The translations under genes and the position numbers were made by a program. From positions 372,001 through 436,000 of the forward strand of contig JADCRB010000067.1 in assembly GCA_021464245.1 (NCBI GenBank): a DNA stretch of 64,000 bases, written 5' to 3'. Of the stretch, positions 60,359 to 64,000 are shown one piece after another (the stretch's first letter is position 1; each line of letters begins with the position of its first letter). A model generated the notes under the pieces. That model was not told where the DNA came from. It ran no database searches and saw only the letters and a program-made list of their open reading frames with translations. The DNA comes from Carallia brachiata (taxonomy: Eukaryota; Streptophyta; Magnoliopsida; Malpighiales; Rhizophoraceae).

Positions 60359-61472
60359 TTTTTTTCTCATTTTTACAGACACAACCCATGCTGATGATTC
60401 AGCTCCCGACTGCTTACAGAAAAATGGTAAACAAGCATTTGAGCGCAGTCACCACCGGGCTGATGTTGATCCTCAGCCAACCGACTCGTAGGCGCAATAT
60501 ATCTCAGTCATCCAACATGTCGGCAGTTCGAGTCCCTCATACATAATCAATTCCCCTAATCCGAAATTCCACTGCTATTTAGGGTGTGTTTATTTCTTAT
60601 AAAACATTTTACAGGAAAAATATTTACAGGTTTTTCGTCGTTTGTTTTACGAAAAATATTTTATATAAGTAAAATTTGGAGAAAATTTTGAGATTTTCAG
60701 GTAAAATAATTTCTTTTTTTTCAGAATTAAAGTTATTTTTAAGAAAAATACAAACTGTGCTATAAGTAAGTGACAAAGAGAAATTATTATTTTTACTATA
60801 AATATTTTTTTTATAAATATAAATTATTTTAAAGTAAACAAACAGCGTAATCAATCATTCCTTTTGTTTGTTCCAGAACGGTACTGTTTTTAAAAAAAAA
60901 ATTGACAGAAATTCTTTTGAGGTGAAATTGTCCTTTTTCTCTTTGCGCTTCCCTTTTGGGCTTATTTTTATAGTTTGTCGATTCTTTTTTTATTTTTTTG
61001 ACATTGTCTTCGGGATTCATAGATCAAAGGATTGGCAATTGACTGTTGGGTCGATTGGGGTCTCACAGAGAAGAAGTCTGAACGTGTTCTTCTAGGTTTC
61101 AAAATAAGGCCTTACCCTTAATCAAGCCCAAAGAAAAAAAAAAACCAGTAAAGAATCCAAGTGAGCAACCCAATTTCTGCCACTAACCATCTATTGTTTC
61201 CAGCAGCTGGCAAAACCAAGAAACTGTAACCAACAAAAAAAAACGAAGAAACCCTAGTCTCTCTTTCATGGTCGTAGCCCCCCAGAGTCGAGACGCCAAA
61301 AAAGAAAGAAAAAAAGAAGCAAACCCATATAGCTCCCGCCACAAAGTATTGAAATCGATTCCAATTTTTTCCCCGTTATCTTTTTTGGGGTCTTGAAAAG
61401 ATTTTAACTTTTGTTTTGCTTCCAATGTGCAGCTGCTATATTCTATATAAAAGTATTGATTTTTGATTCAGA
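60359..61472 (+). promoter_or_regulatory. FCF2 promoter and 5' leader
   Basis: Source of the four orphan copies. Site II-type AGCCCA at 61125-61130, telo-box AAACCCTA at 61249-61256, and a pyrimidine-rich leader. Sequence after 61293 (CGCCAAAAAAG...) is unique to this copy. A leader intron ending at TTGATTCAG just before the ATG is possible. Carries its own MITE (60580-60847). Confidence 0.75.
60580..60847. mobile_element. MITE-like insert in FCF2 promoter
   Basis: Present only here: other units read CTGCTACTAATCGATCATTC without interruption. Begins AGGGTGTGTTTATTTCTTAT and ends AAAGTAAACAAACAGCG, roughly inverted ends. A relative begins at 63788. Confidence 0.55.
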
Positions 61473-63224
61473 ATGGCGGAGACGAAGCCCCTGATCGGTC
61501 TTTCGTGGGAGCCAAAGCTGCCTGGTTTGTTGGGTTCAACCGTAAATAATGACAAGAAGTCTCTGGATGAACCTCAATGTAGTGCTCTTTGGAAACCCAA
61601 TACAGAGCTTGTTGATGGGCTGTATGTGCCGCCCAACGATCCTGCTAAATTGAAGAAGTTAATCAGAAAGCAAGCCAAAGATACCCTCGGGAAGGATTGG
61701 TATGTTTGTCCCACCTTCAAATTTCTTCTTTTTTTTTTTATTGTTGAAAAAAAGGTTGCTAATTTCCACTGGAATTCAAGTTTCTATTTCTGTTCTCTAA
61801 TGTTGAAGTATTGTGTTTTGTTGGAAATTGTAAATAGGTTTGACATGCCTGCCCCAATTCTTACCCCTGAGTTGAAAAAGGATCTTCAACTGCTGAAGGT
61901 GCAATTTTGTTTTTCTTATGCTGTTTCCACTAGGGCATTATAAGGGTAGCAATTTTCATTGTTTGTTCATGATGCCATGTGGGTTGTTCTGTAATGAAAA
62001 TGCATGAATTTTTGTGAAAACTTGTTTATTTTGAATGTTGTTCTTCCGGAAGTCTGGGGTTTCACATTTATTCTATCTACTCTCTTCATTCACCTCAAAG
62101 CAGGTCTGCCAAAAAGGCCATGGTTAAACATGGAGCTAAATTATTTATCTGTTTATTGTCTTCACGTTATTGTGGTAATGTATTAATAATCTGGTTGATT
62201 GTATACATGTGAATTTATGTCTATGATGCAATTGTTGGGATAAAAGGCTTACCGTGCAGTCTGTTTACTGTGCTGTTTGTGGCTCTATTTAGTTGTTCTT
62301 TCATGAGAATTATGACTTAAGAGATTCTGTAATTTCATATCTCATAAGAAGGAATGGATTAACATGATTTGTTCCCCTGCCCCCCAAAAAAATCCTTTTG
62401 TGTTGTCCACAGCTGAGGAGTGTTATTGATCCAAAGAGACACTACAAGAAGGGGGATTCGAAGTCAAAAACATTGCCCAAGTATTTCCAGGTATGTCAAT
62501 GTTGACCCATTAAAACAAGGGAATTGTACACAAGTGTTTTGGATTTGATCATTTTACCATGTAATTTCTATTTCATTTACTAACTGTTGATTCTTTTGAC
62601 ATAATCAGGTTGGCACTGTAATAGAGTCAGCTGCGGACTTCTTCTCTGGTAGGCTTACAAAGAAGGAGAGGAAAGCAACCCTTTCAGATGAGCTGCTTTC
62701 TGACCGTGCTCTCAATACCTACAGGTGAAAGATATAATCTTAGGTCTCGTTTCCCCTGTGCAGGGGGTGGGGTGGGGTGGGTTTGGGAGAACATATTTAA
62801 TAATTAAAAGCAAAGTAAGTATGCTGTTGTATACTCTGCCACAAAGATGAGTCTTATTGTCAAGAAAAGGTGTTAGCAGCTGTGCCGTGAATAAGCTATT
62901 GAAGAATAGACAGGGTCTTATCTTTTCTGGGTGTGGAGGGAGAAGGGTAACAGAGCAGGGAATCACACATGGATTATAGCATTTTATGCATCTGATGCCA
63001 ATTTTCTGTTATAGCCTGACTTCCTGCAAACATAATAAGCTCAGGGACTCCACTAAATTCGTTGTCATTTTCCTGATGTTGTTCTATTTTTTATGTCACC
63101 AACATTATACAGGAAGCGGAAAGTTCGAGAGATTGAGGAGAAGAATCGTCCGGGTGGAAATGAAAAATGGAAGATCAAGGGTCGACAATCACAGAAGCGT
63201 GCCAAAGATAGAAGAAGACACTGA
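61473..63224 (+). CDS. FCF2: FCF2-family rRNA-processing protein
   Basis: Five exons: 61473-61699, 61838-61898, 62413-62490, 62609-62724 and 63113-63224, all GT-AG, 594 bases, 197 residues (yeast Fcf2 is 217). The C-terminal half is the Fcf2 domain: FDMPAPILTPELKKDLQLLK (77-96), then HYKKGD, KYFQVGTVIESAADFFSGRL (119-138), TKKERKATLSDELL (139-152) and a basic tail (KRKVREIEEKNR to RAKDRRRH). In yeast Fcf2 is a nucleolar SSU-processome factor needed for early pre-rRNA cleavages toward 18S rRNA; the human relative is DNTTIP2. The telo-box and site II element in its promoter fit that role. No lesion seen. It is the unduplicated right-hand neighbour whose promoter was captured by the array. Confidence 0.94.
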
Positions 63225-63787
63225 CATTGACTGTTGCAATCGTTGTGCCATTGTTCAGCCTCTTCCGAACCCATTATATTTATTATTTGCCATGACATGG
63301 GGACACTGACTGTTACATGTTAAGAAGATTTGCAGTGCTTTGGAAACTTAGAAGGTTCGCAGTGCTGTAAAGGATTAGGAAGATTTTGAAAGATGACCTT
63401 CCATTGTTAAAGTTGGAATTGATGAGAATTTTCTCTTCGATGGTTTCGCTCATGTAATCTTGGCCAGGGGCCATGATTGGTACTTACAGTGTCTAAATTG
63501 TAGACTTGTTCGAGCAGATGGTCGCTCATGGCGTATTTGTATTCTGGTGCGCATGTGGTGTCACTAGCGTCTTATAATTTGTGTTGTCGGCAGCGTTTAC
63601 CAGTTTGCTCCTAACGAAAAAAAAAACTAATAAAAAAAAATTCTAATACGTTCATTGGCACTATGGTGGAACTGGAGTCATTTTACAATTAAAAGTTGTG
63701 TGTTCTTAAAAAAATGTGTATAATATATTTAGTCCAAAATTTCATTTATTAATATTTTTTATTTTACACCCACCAAATGTGTAATTA
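63225..63787. other. FCF2 3' UTR and flank
   Basis: 3' UTR to about 63610, then AT-rich DNA with A-runs. No gene. Confidence 0.5.
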
Positions 63788-64000
63788 AGGGTGTGTTTGT
63801 TCGCAATAAAATATTTTATAAGAAATTTTTTTTTATTTTTCAGCGTTTGTTTCATTTAAAACGAGTAATCAATAAAAAATTTTGAGATTTTTAAAAAAAT
63901 AATATACTCTTGTTGTAATTTAAAGTTATTTTTTTAAGAAAAATATAAAGTGTATTTTAAATAACTAATAAAAAAAGTTATTATTTTTATTTAAAATATT
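63788..64000. mobile_element. MITE-like element, second copy, runs off window
   Basis: Begins AGGGTGTGTTTGTTCGCAAT and shares the AAAATATTTTATAAG / TTTTTCAGCGTTTGTTT style of the insert at 60580. The right end is outside the window. Confidence 0.45.

Larger units (their letters stand above)
6305..61293 (+). repeat. Five-unit tandem segmental array
   Basis: Head-to-tail units carrying EIF1AD-like, CYP71 and FCF2-leader segments. The fixed joint FCF2 leader/CYP71A fragment lies at 14525, 26899, 39398 and 50692, giving U2 = 14526-26899, U3 = 26900-39398, U4 = 39399-50692 and U5 = 50693-61293. U1 (6305-14525) is cut on its left by the hAT element. Long stretches are nearly identical between units, including introns and intergenic DNA, so the array is recent. 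Confidence 0.95.

Overview
The window is nuclear DNA of a flowering plant, most likely a woody eudicot. The evidence is GT-AG introns, AT-rich intergenic DNA packed with plant transposons (Ty3/gypsy, hAT/RICESLEEPER-like, MITEs, tRNA-like SINEs), a two-exon CYP71-family P450, and telo-box/site II promoters. Rutaceae (Citrus) is only a guess.

Left margin, 1-6.3 kb: a decayed Ty3/gypsy retrotransposon on the minus strand (reverse transcriptase remnant, gag-like remnant, primer-binding site, LTR) abuts a decayed hAT transposase on the plus strand. The hAT has an internal triplication. Together they cut off the left end of what follows.

Main body, 6.3-61.3 kb: a head-to-tail array of five large units (U1 partial, U2-U5, about 10.6-12.5 kb each). 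In order, a unit holds (a) a 3' piece of a CYP71A-like exon 1, (b) an AT-rich block with SINE-like and other mobile sequences, (c) a 5' piece of a different CYP71A-like exon 1, (d) a four-coding-exon gene for an EIF1AD-like RNA-binding protein, (e) a complete-length CYP71 P450, and (f) the promoter and leader of the ribosome-biogenesis gene FCF2. Only after the last unit does this leader run into a real FCF2 gene (61473-63224). In the four earlier copies it is fused, at the same base, to the CYP71A fragment. This recurrent chimeric joint looks like the original tandem-duplication breakpoint.

Function: only the U5 P450 (58117-59735) and FCF2 read as open genes. The other four P450 copies carry different frame lesions. 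EIF1AD copies 2-5 share two in-frame stops, and copy 1 has lost its start codon and its centre.

Caveat: many one-base deletions in U3-U5 fall exactly on bases that differ between the units. That pattern fits ambiguity codes stripped from a collapsed-repeat assembly, so several apparent frameshifts may not be real.

Array history: insertions present or absent in particular units (an 850-bp LTR-like insert in the P450 promoters of U2-U4, a 1.1-kb inverted-repeat element in U2-U3, a 32-bp promoter duplication in U2-U5) and conflicting similarities between units indicate repeated unequal exchange and gene conversion.
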